DNA of 64,000 nt from Streptomyces sp. ISL-10 (GCF_018614575.1 NZ_JAGGOJ010000011.1:62001-126000), one strand, 5' to 3'. Positions 15,142-22,659 are shown, counted from the stretch's first letter. The notes: generated by a model from the letters alone, not told the origin. A program made the numbers and translations.

Positions 15142-15767
15142 CGGCGCTGCTGCAAAGCGCGCCCGTCACCCTGCCCAGCGTCCAGGAGAAAGGGGAGTGG
15201 CAGCCCCGCGTGATCGGGCTGGACCTCTCCTTGACCTCCACCGGCATTGCGGGCACGGACTGGGCATTGGCCGCCCGCCCTGGCAAGCGGCGCAGCCACG
15301 AGAGGCTGGACTGGCTCGTGAGTGCCATCGGCCTGTGCGTGAAGGACGGTGCCGACCTGGTGGTGGTCGAGGGCGCGGCGTACGCGCAGGGCGGCCAGGC
15401 CGGGCACCATGAACTGGCCGGCCTGTGGTGGCTGGTGACGCAGTACCTGTGGCGCCACCGCATCCCGTACGCCGTGGCCAACCCTCATCACCGCACGATC
15501 TACGCCACCGGCCGCGCGAACCCTGCCCAGCACCTGCCGCGCAAGGAGCGGTCCAGGGTGGCCAAGGGGATGGTGCGCAGCGCGGCCGTCGAGCGGTACG
15601 GCGTCGAGTGCGAGGGGCCCGGCCGCTACGACCAAGCTGACGCCACGATCCTCGCGGCGATGGGCCTGGACTGGCTCGGCTACCCCACGGTCCCGGTGCC
15701 GGACACCCACCGGCGGGCGCTGGAGGCGGTGCGGTGGCCCGCCCTCATTCCGGCCGCTGCGGATTAG
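15138..15767 (+). CDS. RuvC-like Holliday-junction resolvase
   Basis: A 209-residue RNase H-fold nuclease expected to resolve branched recombination or replication DNA. VIGLDLSLTSTGIA (residues ~24-37) gives the first catalytic Asp and the Gly-rich beta-turn. DLVVVEGAAYAQGG supplies the Glu of the second strand. YDQADATILAAMGLDWLG gives the C-terminal Asp pair, as in RuvC. The middle contains HHRTIYATGRANPA and a basic stretch (RKERSRVAKGMVRS) probably touching DNA. ATG 15138 overlaps the upstream stop. It fits with RecT and the Cas4-like nuclease as a phage recombination set. Confidence 0.75.
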   Translation: MTALLQSAPVTLPSVQEKGEWQPRVIGLDLSLTSTGIAGTDWALAARPGKRRSHERLDWLVSAIGLCVKDGADLVVVEGAAYAQGGQAGHHELAGLWWLVTQYLWRHRIPYAVANPHHRTIYATGRANPAQHLPRKERSRVAKGMVRSAAVERYGVECEGPGRYDQADATILAAMGLDWLGYPTVPVPDTHRRALEAVRWPALIPAAAD

Positions 15768-15769
15768 GG

Positions 15770-15804
15770 AATTGAATTGCGGAAAATCAATTCGAATTCA
15801 ATTG
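15770..15804. promoter_or_regulatory. AT-rich inverted repeat upstream of promoter P2
   Basis: AATTGAATTG (15770-15779) is mirrored by CAATTCGAATTCAATTG (15788-15804). It is strikingly AT-rich in this GC-rich DNA and lies just upstream of the -35 at 15813. It could bind an activator, a repressor or a host nucleoid protein such as Lsr2. Confidence 0.4.
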
Positions 15805-15812
15805 GGCAAACC

Positions 15813-15840
15813 TTGCTTTTGGGGTATTTGCGATTAAGAT
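15813..15840 (+). promoter_or_regulatory. Prophage promoter P2
   Basis: TTGCTT (15813-15818), 16-base spacer, TAAGAT (15835-15840), with the block CGATTAAGATATAA shared with P1 at 9074. It drives the 15889 gene. Confidence 0.65.
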
Positions 15841-15850
15841 ATAAATAAGA

Positions 15851-15869
15851 AGTTCGGAAACGCCGAACT
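15851..15869. promoter_or_regulatory. Operator-like inverted repeat at P2
   Basis: AGTTCGG-AAACG-CCGAACT: 7-bp perfect arms and a 5-base spacer, at the same distance from the -10 as the repeat at P1. Confidence 0.55.
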
Positions 15870-15888
15870 AAACGGAAAGGGTTTCGGA

Positions 15889-16176
15889 ATGGGGCACCTT
15901 CCCTATCGGCAGCTCGACAACGGCCGGGCGGCCGTCGATGAGCAGGTCCTGATCGCAGCCTTCGCCGACAGCGAGATCACCTACGACATCTCAGCGGCCG
16001 AGCGGTTCTGCACTCTCACCCACCAGGGCGTGAGCTGGACGGTGGTCAACTTCGACCTCATCTCCACCGTCACCGCTGACGAGAACAACAGCGGATACCC
16101 GATCACCCGCATCATCGACCGCCCGCTCACCCACGCCATGTTCGCCAAAGTCGTGCAATTCCACACGGTCCCGTAA
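15889..16176 (+). CDS. Small phage protein of unknown function
   Basis: A 95-residue protein from ATG 15889 with an AACGGAAAGGGTTTCGG leader. It is soluble, mixed alpha/beta (ITYDISAAERFCTLTHQG, WTVVNFDLISTVTADENN), and without a known motif. It has its own promoter and operator-like repeat of the same class as the 9132 gene, so the two are probably co-regulated. A hairpin at 16200 follows. Confidence 0.6.
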   Translation: MGHLPYRQLDNGRAAVDEQVLIAAFADSEITYDISAAERFCTLTHQGVSWTVVNFDLISTVTADENNSGYPITRIIDRPLTHAMFAKVVQFHTVP

Positions 16177-16199
16177 CCCGAAACCTCATCCCTGCAACC

Positions 16200-16228
16200 G
16201 CGCCCCCCGGCCCACCGCCGGGGGGCGC
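16200..16228 (+). terminator. GC hairpin
   Basis: Perfect 12-bp stem GCGCCCCCCGGC / GCCGGGGGGCGC with a 5-base loop; a GTCTCTTGGAGAAC leader and ATG 16265 follow. Confidence 0.6.
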
Positions 16229-16264
16229 ACCCATACGCGCAAGCGTCTCTTGGAGAACATCACC

Positions 16265-16894
16265 ATGACCTACGGCCGAGGAGTCCAACTCCTCTCCGAA
16301 CAGATCGGCGTCGAGCCCGACCACGTCGCCCGCGCCCTGCGCATCGCGACCCGCACCCACGCCGCCATCCAGGCCACCCGCTACGGCCAGCTGACCGCCG
16401 AGCAGTTCCGCCGCCTGATCGACAACGACCACTACACCGTCGCCATCGTCGGCAACCTCGCCATGCGCCTCGCGGGCCGCATCGAGGACGCCCACCTGCT
16501 CATGGACGTCTACAAGGCCAGCGTCGGCGCCACCGTCCACCGCCCCGTGATCCGCGAAGGCGTCGGCACCCTGCCCCAGTTCCACAATCACCCCCGCGTG
16601 CAGCAGGTCATCCGCATCCTCCAGGCCGCCGACCTGCCGCCCATCCACACCGACGGCACCCGCGAACTCGCCCCCGGCTTCCAGGTCGACCCCGGCTGCG
16701 AAGACGAAATGCCCGGCTGGGTCTTCATCCAGCCCGACCCCGACGCCGAGCACCGCACCGGCTTCGCCGGCGGCCGACTCGGCTACCTCGCCGTCATGCG
16801 CTGGGCCGGATGGGGCGTCATCACCGAACCCCTGCCCGGCGGCCTGTGGGCCGCCTGCCACCCCGACTACCGGAACAACCCCTTCCCCTCCTGA
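16265..16894 (+). CDS. Phage protein of unknown function
   Basis: A 209-residue protein; ATG 16265 is chosen because CTCTTGGAGAACATCACC lies directly upstream. It has a helical N-terminal half (GVQLLSEQIGVEPDHVARAL) and a Trp/Gly-rich C-terminal half (LGYLAVMRWAGWGVITEPLP). There is no signal peptide or catalytic motif I recognise. It lies between two hairpins in the right-hand early region. Confidence 0.6.
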   Translation: MTYGRGVQLLSEQIGVEPDHVARALRIATRTHAAIQATRYGQLTAEQFRRLIDNDHYTVAIVGNLAMRLAGRIEDAHLLMDVYKASVGATVHRPVIREGVGTLPQFHNHPRVQQVIRILQAADLPPIHTDGTRELAPGFQVDPGCEDEMPGWVFIQPDPDAEHRTGFAGGRLGYLAVMRWAGWGVITEPLPGGLWAACHPDYRNNPFPS

Positions 16895-16904
16895 CCGCAC
16901 CCGC

Positions 16905-16932
16905 CCCCGGCCCGCCCACCAGCGGGCCGGGG
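16905..16932 (+). terminator. GC hairpin
   Basis: Perfect 11-bp stem CCCCGGCCCGC / GCGGGCCGGGG with a 6-base loop, between the 16265 and 16962 genes. Confidence 0.55.
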
Positions 16933-16961
16933 CGGCCCACCCGAGAAAGGCCATCAGCACA

Positions 16962-17261
16962 GTGAAGTTCCCGGTAGACGACGAAACGCTCAGCGCCTGG
17001 TCCGCCCTCCTCGGCCTCAGTGACGAGCAGAAGACCGCCACGCTCGAAGACATCGAGAAAACGCTCCGCACGGGCTACACCTACCGCCCGCTCGCCCTGC
17101 GCCACCTGTCCTTCGAGGAACTGACTGCGGACATGGACGTCGATGAACTCGCCCTGATGTTCCTGGCAACCGGCCTACGCCACGCCGGACACCCCGAGGC
17201 CGCCCACGCCGTGGAGGTGCGCGGGCTCGTCGCCCAATTCCAAGCCCGAACCGACAACTGA
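16962..17261 (+). CDS. Small acidic phage protein
   Basis: A 99-residue protein from GTG 16962 with CGAGAAAGGCC upstream. It is all-helical and acidic (WSALLGLSDEQKTATLEDIE, ELTADMDVDELALMFLATGL). No domain is recognised. It is flanked by hairpins on both sides. Function unknown. Confidence 0.6.
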   Translation: MKFPVDDETLSAWSALLGLSDEQKTATLEDIEKTLRTGYTYRPLALRHLSFEELTADMDVDELALMFLATGLRHAGHPEAAHAVEVRGLVAQFQARTDN

Positions 17262-17282
17262 CCCCACGCCCCACGCACCACA

Positions 17283-17316
17283 GCCGCCCCGGCCGCGCAC
17301 CGCGCACCGGGGCGGC
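17283..17316 (+). terminator. GC inverted repeat
   Basis: 10-bp perfect arms GCCGCCCCGG / CCGGGGCGGC around a 14-base GC-rich loop, immediately before the AGAAAGGAG leader of the next gene. Confidence 0.5.
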
Positions 17317-17342
17317 GCCATGCGCGCAGAAAGGAGATGCCC

Positions 17343-18380
17343 GTGTCCGACGACGAGATGTTCCTGCCACGGACCGACACCACAGCGACACAACGACCGG
17401 CCCCAGCCTGGGCGAAGAAGAACCCACCCAAGTCGAAGGCAGCCGTACGTACCCCCGCCAAGAGCACCTGGCGAAAGATCCTCGCCCCGCGTGACCCGCA
17501 CGAGCACGCCCGCAAGATCGCCGAGAACGTCATCGACGCCTGGTACCAGAACTACGGCGGCAACAGCATCGACGTCCCCATCGGCACCATCGCGGCGCTC
17601 GCCCTCCTGCGCCAGCCCGAAGATGTCGGCAACGGCCTGGCCGACTGGATACTCCAGCGCCAGCCCCACGAACTGCCCCAGCTGTTCAAGGAGATCTACC
17701 TCGGCCACTGGGTCAAACGCCCCGACCTGATCAACCGCGCGATACGCCTGCACGACTGGGCCTGGAACCCCGACCCTGACACCCAGCAGCTCCGCGCCGT
17801 CCACGCCGTCACCCACCGCGCCATCAACCAGGGCCTGCTGGACCTCACCGGCCACGACGACCCCCACATGCGCGCCGAAGTCGACGTCCTCAGCCCGCTC
17901 CTGACCGGCCTTCGGCACAGGAGCGACAAGAAATGGCGCGGCGAGTACCACACGCCGGCCTGTGTCACCGACTTGCTGGCGAACATGCTCGTCGACAAGG
18001 ACTTCGGCGGCCCCAACAAGTCCATCTGGGAACACGCGGTCGGCTCGGGCACCATGTTCCGCTCTACCGCACAGCGGCTGCGCGACCTCGGCCTCAACCC
18101 GCACGACTACCGCTGGTACGGCAACGACATCGACTCACTCTCGGCCGCCTGCGCCTCCGTCAACGCGATCATCTGGGACCTCGGACCGCAATGCCTCATC
18201 GGCTGCGCCGACTCCCTCGCCACCGAGGACGGCGGCTACGCCAAGACGCTCGCCGAAGCCCAAGACGCCTTCAAACAACGCGACAACTACGTGGACACCG
18301 CGAGCGCCATCGTCGCCTCCCGTCGCGCCTTCCGCCTCGTGGACGAACTCATGGCCAGCAAGGAGACGGCCGTCGCATGA
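17343..18380 (+). CDS. N6-adenine-methyltransferase-like protein without a visible NPPY motif
   Basis: A 345-residue protein. GTG 17343 is preferred because AAAGGAG ends 6 bases upstream; ATG 17337 abuts that site. The C-terminal half has an N6-methyltransferase Rossmann pattern: EYHTPACVTDLLANML, then WEHAVGSGTMFRSTAQRL (SAM loop, normally D-P-A-C-G-S-G), YGNDIDSLSAACASVNAIIW (acidic end of strand 2), and GCADSLATEDG. The catalytic (D/N)PP(Y/F) motif expected ~30 residues later is absent. It is either inactive or a SAM-binding accessory. It is translationally coupled to the next gene. Confidence 0.6.
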   Translation: MSDDEMFLPRTDTTATQRPAPAWAKKNPPKSKAAVRTPAKSTWRKILAPRDPHEHARKIAENVIDAWYQNYGGNSIDVPIGTIAALALLRQPEDVGNGLADWILQRQPHELPQLFKEIYLGHWVKRPDLINRAIRLHDWAWNPDPDTQQLRAVHAVTHRAINQGLLDLTGHDDPHMRAEVDVLSPLLTGLRHRSDKKWRGEYHTPACVTDLLANMLVDKDFGGPNKSIWEHAVGSGTMFRSTAQRLRDLGLNPHDYRWYGNDIDSLSAACASVNAIIWDLGPQCLIGCADSLATEDGGYAKTLAEAQDAFKQRDNYVDTASAIVASRRAFRLVDELMASKETAVA

Positions 18381-18934
18381 CCGATGAGCACGACCTCGCA
18401 CGACCCCGTGCCACCCCCATACGACGCACCCGCAGGCCCTCGTTCGCCGCGCCCAAGGACACGGGCACCGCACACCCACTCAACGAACTCGCCCCCGACC
18501 TCGAAGCGCCCTGGCTCAAACAGGACACCGAGACCCCCGACCGAACCACCCTCTACACCCACCCCGAAGGCCACCGCATCGGCCTGCGGGTGCAACCCGG
18601 AGACCTGACCATCCAGACCTGGATCGCCGCAGGCCCCGACCTGCCGCCGATCCCCGACGGCACCGACGAGGAACAGGCGGAAGCGCAGGCCGCCAACGAC
18701 GCCCGCCTCCAGCCCGGACGCACCTGGCACGCGACCGTCACCACCCGCCACCCCGATTACGTCCGAGGGCTCCTCGGCGCCGTGGTGCGCCACCAGCTCA
18801 TCCCCGCGCTCTCCAACAAGCCCAAGCGTGTGGCCAGCCCAATACCCGCCCCCGACACCAAGCCCGAGCCCGAGCCCACGAAACCAGCGGCCAAAAAGCG
18901 TCGCACGACCGCCAAGAAGGGAACCCAGAAGTGA
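18377..18934 (+). CDS. Phage/plasmid-type protein with basic tail
   Basis: A 185-residue protein from ATG 18377, overlapping the methyltransferase-like stop (ATGA). Its middle is beta-rich (HPEGHRIGLRVQPGDLTIQT). The C-terminus is a Pro/Lys-rich disordered tail (KPEPEPTKPAAKKRRTTAKK) similar in style to the tail of the RecT protein. Its stop overlaps the DUF4192 start (GTGA). The three genes therefore form one coupled unit. Function unknown. Confidence 0.6.
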   Translation: MTDEHDLARPRATPIRRTRRPSFAAPKDTGTAHPLNELAPDLEAPWLKQDTETPDRTTLYTHPEGHRIGLRVQPGDLTIQTWIAAGPDLPPIPDGTDEEQAEAQAANDARLQPGRTWHATVTTRHPDYVRGLLGAVVRHQLIPALSNKPKRVASPIPAPDTKPEPEPTKPAAKKRRTTAKKGTQK

Positions 18935-20016
18935 ACATCCCCGAGAACAAGCTCACCATCAACAGCTTGGCCAATCTCGCCGAGATCCTGCCGTTCATGC
19001 TCGGCCACTACCCCGACGACAGCATCGTCCTGCACTGCCCCGGCCCCAACTTCGTCGACGGGCCGAGCATGACCTGCCCCCTGCCCGAGGACCCCGCCAC
19101 CTGGCAGCAGGTCGCTGAAGGCGCAGCGTGCAACTTCATCCACTACGCCCAGGACAAGGGCCACGGCCCCGACTGCAACATCGTCATCTACCTCTGCCGC
19201 GAGCCGCGCCCCGGCCAGAGTGCCGAGGAGACCGCCGACCTCCTTCGGCCCGTGGCCGACAGGCTCGTCGACGCGCTCAGCGAACACCGCGGCGTCCCCC
19301 AGCAGACCCTCGGCCTCGTCGCAGGACGCTGGTGGGCCTACGCATGCGACCTGCCCGGATGCTGCGAAGGCGAACCGCTGCCCGCCCTCGACGACCCCAC
19401 CAGCATCACCGCCCAGTTGATCCGGCTCGGCTACTCGCCCGGACGCCGCACCAGCGACATCGTCCAAGATTTCCAGCCCATCGACCCCGCGTCCGCCCCG
19501 CGCCTGCTCCAGGCCCTCAAGAACGAAGGAGACAACTACTCCCGCCAGCACGCCCACCCCGGAGACGAAGACTCGGCACTCGCCGCCACCCGCGTCCTCC
19601 TCGAAGGCGCCATCCGCGACTTCCGCAACGGCTCCACCGAACTCGCCGATGACATAGCCGCCCGGCTCATCCACGGACTCCAGGACAACTACGCACGCGA
19701 CCACGCCTTCGAGTTCGCCGAGGACGACGACCTCCCACACGCCCGACGCCTCTGGACCTACCTCGCCCGCCGCTGCGTGCACCCGTACACCGACAACGCA
19801 GTACCCCTCCTCACCACCCTGGCCTGGGTCGCCTGGAGGCAGGGCGACAAGATCACCGCCCGCCTCGCCCTCCGCCAGGCCCTGACCACGTCGCCGCACT
19901 ACGCCATGGCGGACATGCTCCACATCGCCATCAACGAGGGAGCCGACCCACTCGCTCTCCTCGACATCGTCCGAGCCGAGCGAGCCGAGCGAGCCGAGCG
20001 ACTCAAGCGCGTCTGA
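18931..20016 (+). CDS. DUF4192 family protein
   Basis: A 361-residue protein from GTG 18931. The opening INSLANLAEILPFMLGHYPDDSIVL is the family hallmark ('LAxxLPxLLGFxPxxSLV'), and RGVPQQTLGLVAGRWWAYAC is a second block. DUF4192 proteins are widespread in actinobacteria and their mobile elements and have no established function. The C-terminal ~80 residues are helical and tetratricopeptide-like (RLALRQALTTSPHYAMADML). The gene ends in three direct copies of a 9-base unit encoding RAERAERAER (19975-20001), a likely slippage site. Confidence 0.75.
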   Translation: MNIPENKLTINSLANLAEILPFMLGHYPDDSIVLHCPGPNFVDGPSMTCPLPEDPATWQQVAEGAACNFIHYAQDKGHGPDCNIVIYLCREPRPGQSAEETADLLRPVADRLVDALSEHRGVPQQTLGLVAGRWWAYACDLPGCCEGEPLPALDDPTSITAQLIRLGYSPGRRTSDIVQDFQPIDPASAPRLLQALKNEGDNYSRQHAHPGDEDSALAATRVLLEGAIRDFRNGSTELADDIAARLIHGLQDNYARDHAFEFAEDDDLPHARRLWTYLARRCVHPYTDNAVPLLTTLAWVAWRQGDKITARLALRQALTTSPHYAMADMLHIAINEGADPLALLDIVRAERAERAERLKRV

Positions 20017-20048
20017 GTGCCGGACGCCCGCGCGCACTGAACAGCACA

Positions 20049-20074
20049 GCGGCCCCGGTATCTGCCGGGGCCGC
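20049..20074 (+). terminator. GC hairpin after DUF4192 gene
   Basis: Perfect 10-bp stem GCGGCCCCGG / CCGGGGCCGC with a 6-base loop, 21 bases before the next ATG. Confidence 0.6.
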
Positions 20075-20095
20075 TCCGATCAGAGAGACCAGAGC

Positions 20096-20677
20096 ATGAC
20101 CACACCCACCGAACCCGTCGGTGCAGTCGCACGGCACACCGCCTACCTTCCTCGGTTCTGGGACAAGACCCAGGACGTCCGGGACGTCTGGTCTATCGAC
20201 TATGGCCACCCCGGCTTCACCCTCCACACCCCGCCCGAGCCCACCGCCGACCACCAGCCCACCGTCATCACCCGTCGATGGAACCAACCCGCTCCCCAAC
20301 ATCCCGAGGAGACCTGGGCCTACCTCCACCGCGGGACCTGCCTCGGCTGTACCTGGGAAGGCCCGGACCGCCGACGGACAGACGAAGCGGTAGAGGACGC
20401 TCACGACCACACCCACCCGAAGTGGCGGACCGTGCCGCCGCTCCCCGAACGGCGCGGCCGGCACTGGCTCACCCACGCCACACACCTCTACCCCGAGGGG
20501 TGGTTCGACAACGGCGGACCGGTCCGCACCATCCGTACAGGAATCGAGAAGCAGCACCGGCCCGGCGGCGCACCGGGCGGCGGCTACGACCTCGCCGTGG
20601 TGCCCAGAAAGCGGGAACGCCGTATGGAGATCACCGAGACTCTTCCGCTGGACGCCGACGCAGCCGAAGCAGCGTGA
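20096..20677 (+). CDS. Mobile-element protein (DUF6349-like)
   Basis: A 193-residue protein from ATG 20096 with an AGAGAGACCAGAGC leader. The order AYLHRGTCLGCTWEGPDRRR, then DHTHPKWRTVPPLP, then LYPEGWFDNGGPVRTIRTG matches a family I know from Streptomyces plasmids and prophages (DUF6349, by memory). The CLGC pair and nearby His residues (DAHDHTHP) could bind a metal. Its stop overlaps the next GTG. Function unknown. Confidence 0.6.
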   Translation: MTTPTEPVGAVARHTAYLPRFWDKTQDVRDVWSIDYGHPGFTLHTPPEPTADHQPTVITRRWNQPAPQHPEETWAYLHRGTCLGCTWEGPDRRRTDEAVEDAHDHTHPKWRTVPPLPERRGRHWLTHATHLYPEGWFDNGGPVRTIRTGIEKQHRPGGAPGGGYDLAVVPRKRERRMEITETLPLDADAAEAA

Positions 20678-21201
20678 TTCACGTGGACTCGATCACGTGG
20701 CTTCGCCCCGAGTTCAAGGGTCGCGAAGACGAATTGGTCAACCTCGCAGCCGGAGCCGACCTCGTAGGCGTCACCCGCTCCGCCGTCAGCAACTGGGCCA
20801 AGCGCCACGCCAACTTCCCGAGGATCGCATTGCTGACCGGCATCGGCGACAGGCGCATGAAGTACGTCCCCCGCGACGAGTTCATCGCCTTCGCGCTCAC
20901 GCAGCTGAACAAGAAGCGCACCCCTGCCCGCAAACCGGCGTCCCGTCGGCCCACTACCCGCCTCCGAGCGGACGAGATTGCTCACTCCGAACGGCAGATA
21001 GCCAGGCTCATTGAGCTGGAGGCACGACAAGCAACGGCCCTCGCGAACACCCGGCAGGCATTGAGGAAGCACCGCGAACGCCTCAAACGAGCCCGGCGGG
21101 GGCTCGCCGCCGAGGTCGACGCAGTGCACCGCCTCGAACACACGGAAGAAACATCACGTGCTGACCCCACAGCACCGGCGGACGGAGACGTGGCGGGGTA
21201 G
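20674..21201 (+). CDS. HTH protein with C-terminal coiled coil
   Basis: A 175-residue protein from GTG 20674, overlapping the previous stop (GTGA). Residues ~20-70 form an AlpA/Xis-like helix-turn-helix (VNLAAGADLVGVTRSAVSNW, ending RMKYVPRDEFIAFAL). Residues ~100-160 form a long coiled coil (SERQIARLIELEARQATALA). It is the last prophage gene before the attachment site, a position often held by an excisionase or recombination directionality factor. That role is inferred from position and HTH only. Confidence 0.55.
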   Translation: MIHVDSITWLRPEFKGREDELVNLAAGADLVGVTRSAVSNWAKRHANFPRIALLTGIGDRRMKYVPRDEFIAFALTQLNKKRTPARKPASRRPTTRLRADEIAHSERQIARLIELEARQATALANTRQALRKHRERLKRARRGLAAEVDAVHRLEHTEETSRADPTAPADGDVAG

Positions 21202-21561
21202 TCTGCACAAAGGCGGCTGACCTGCGAAGAAGCCGCGTGGCTCCACCCTCGGGCGAAGAGGGCGGGGCCCTTTTCATCGGTAAGGCACTCCGTTGCTCGC
21301 CGGTTCGATCCCGCGTATCCACCACGGCATTGACCTGCACCGTCATAGTCCGGGGTTCTTCGTCGCCCACCGAGTGCCCCTGCCTGGTGGCCATCGAGTG
21401 GCCCCACGTGGCCCGCAGGTGGCCCCAGTGGCCCGGAGGTGGCCGGAAGGGCCGGGAAGGATCAGGAAAGAAGCATGGCGGGGCCGGACAGGAAAAGGGC
21501 TCTGACCTGCGGAAACGGGAAAGGTGAGGCAGGGCCGGGAAGATCACGGACGATTCCTAGA
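21202..21561. other. Non-coding attachment-site flank
   Basis: No convincing gene lies between the HTH gene and the tRNA remnant. The stretch holds repeat R1 (21217-21296), a second CTGACCTGCGGAAAC at 21502-21516, and a short tRNA-3'-end-like string (GGTTCGATCCCGCG, then TATCCACCA) at 21302-21324. Such repeats beside an att core could be integrase arm sites. Confidence 0.4.
21217..21296. repeat. Repeat R1, first copy
   Basis: About 80 bases from CTGACCTGCG to CACTCCGTTGC, recurring with a few substitutions at 26965-27043. It contains the inverted CCCTCGGGCGAAGAGGG stem. Confidence 0.6.
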
Positions 21562-21606
21562 GGACTCATAATCCGTCGGCCGTGGGTTCGAGTCCCACCC
21601 GCCCCA
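21562..21606 (+). tRNA. 3' half of a tRNA with CAT anticodon: prophage attachment-site remnant
   Basis: GGACTCATAATCCG gives the anticodon loop (CTCATAA) with the inner stem pairs. GTGGG-TTCGAGT-CCCAC is a perfect T arm, then CCGCCCCA is the acceptor 3' strand plus discriminator base. The upstream bases lack the 5' acceptor strand and D arm, so the tRNA is incomplete. An element integrated in a tRNA gene leaves exactly such a 3' copy at one end, with the rebuilt gene at the other. The intact tRNA-Met or tRNA-Ile2 is expected left of the window. Confidence 0.65.
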
Positions 21607-21757
21607 CCGCAATCCTCCGGGACGGAACCGTTTCTACCTGCGGCGACGCTAGAGCGAGGGCCACCACGCGGACGCGGCGACCCTCGTTCACCCCCTCGGA
21701 CCAAGATCCAGGGGACACGCAGGGGACACGCGGCCCGATCCGGGGGACGAGGCAGCT

Positions 21758-22334
21758 TCACGTGGCCTTCCGACGCCTCGGTGCACGCCGGGCCGGCTTT
21801 TCCGCCGTGGGCGGCATTCCCTGCGGCAAAGCCCAGCCCGCCACCTCCGGAGCCTTGGAGCGGGCGATCGTGAAGCGCGTGAGCGAGAAGTCCGCTCGCT
21901 GCTCCTCCGGGTACCGGTCGTTGAAGTTCTCGACCCGGACCAGTTCCAGGCCGTTCGCGGTGCAGTGATCCCGTACCCAAAATGGTCTCGGCCGACGGCA
22001 GCGAGGAGCTGTAGTCAGCGGTCGGACTCATCCAGCAGGACACCCGATAGGCGGGGGATGTCGGAGTGAACAGGTCCCAGCCCGCCACTCCGCGGGTGAA
22101 ATGGTCCTCGACGATCAGGAGACGCAACTCCAGTGGGGTGCCCTCCGTGTAGGCGTGGGCGGTGGCACGCAGCCTTGCCTCGGCCGCCTGCCCGGCCTGG
22201 CGGGCGGTGTCGCTGTCCGCGAGGCGGCGGGCTCTGCGATGGCTGGTCGAGCCGAGGATCGTCCACACGCGGGCCGCGACATTGAACGTGGCGAGGAACG
22301 GCCACGTCACAGCGCGCAGAACGAGGATTCTCAC
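21758..22334 (-). pseudogene. Frameshifted gene of unknown family beside the attachment site
   Basis: Reading from GTG 22334, one frame gives ~118 residues (RAVTWPFLATFNVAARVWTI ... YRVSCWMSPTADYSSSLPSA). Near 21975-21980 the sensible reading moves to another frame (DHCTANGLELVRVENFNDRY, EEQRADFSLTRFTIARSKAP) and ends at 21758. The second part matches the paralogous remnant at 27230-27470, which supports a one-base frameshift rather than chance. It follows a small membrane protein gene by 11 bases. Function unknown. Confidence 0.5.
21857..21976. repeat. Repeat R2, first copy
   Basis: 120 bases highly similar to 27231-27350 and of equal length. On the - strand it encodes LELVRVENFNDRYPEEQRAD in this copy. 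Confidence 0.7.
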
Positions 22335-22345
22335 CGGTCGCCGGG

Positions 22346-22621
22346 TCAGGACAATCGCTCCTTAGGCTGTGTGCTGGCGGGCATGAGCCTGGCTTGCAGG
22401 AGCGATACGCCGGTCGCGGCGGCGGACTGGAGAGTCACCCATAGGACGGCTTCCCACGGATCGGGAGGCGAGTCCACGAGATGTCCTGTGGTCATCGTGG
22501 CCCATAGGAAGGCGCTGATGATGATCGCGACGTGGCTGCCGCGGACTCTGGCCGGCCTGAGACCGGCCCACAGGGCAAGCCAGTTCAGATGACACCGATC
22601 GTGCATCAGACCCATCGTCAT
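22346..22621 (-). CDS. Small two-helix membrane protein
   Basis: A 91-residue protein from ATG 22621. It has two transmembrane helices, HVAIIISAFLWATMTTGHLV and EAVLWVTLQSAAATGVSLLQ, joined by a short loop DSPPDPW, and a polar tail. Downstream, after 11 bases, begins the frameshifted gene at 22334, so the two formed an operon. A perfect 15-bp inverted repeat (22618-22659) overlaps the start codon and lies between this gene and the divergent 22697 gene. Function unknown. Confidence 0.5.
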   Translation of the reverse strand: MTMGLMHDRCHLNWLALWAGLRPARVRGSHVAIIISAFLWATMTTGHLVDSPPDPWEAVLWVTLQSAAATGVSLLQARLMPASTQPKERLS

Positions 22622-22659
22622 GATGCCCCGGCCTCGGGCTGGAAGCCGGGGCATCATGA
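22618..22659. promoter_or_regulatory. Perfect 15-bp inverted repeat between divergent genes
   Basis: TCATGATGCCCCGGC / GCCGGGGCATCATGA with a 12-base loop. It overlaps the start codon of the - strand membrane gene and lies upstream of the + strand gene at 22697. It could be a shared operator or a hairpin sequestering the start. Confidence 0.45.

Noticed and set aside
19975..20001. Possible CRISPR-like or phase-variable repeat
   Set aside because: Only three direct 9-base units inside the DUF4192 gene; too short and without spacers, so it is coding-sequence slippage at most.
21302..21324. String resembling a tRNA 3' end (GGTTCGATCCCGCG then TATCCACCA)
   Set aside because: The T stem is only partly paired and nothing upstream resembles a tRNA; it may be chance or a very short att scar, so it is not called as a tRNA.
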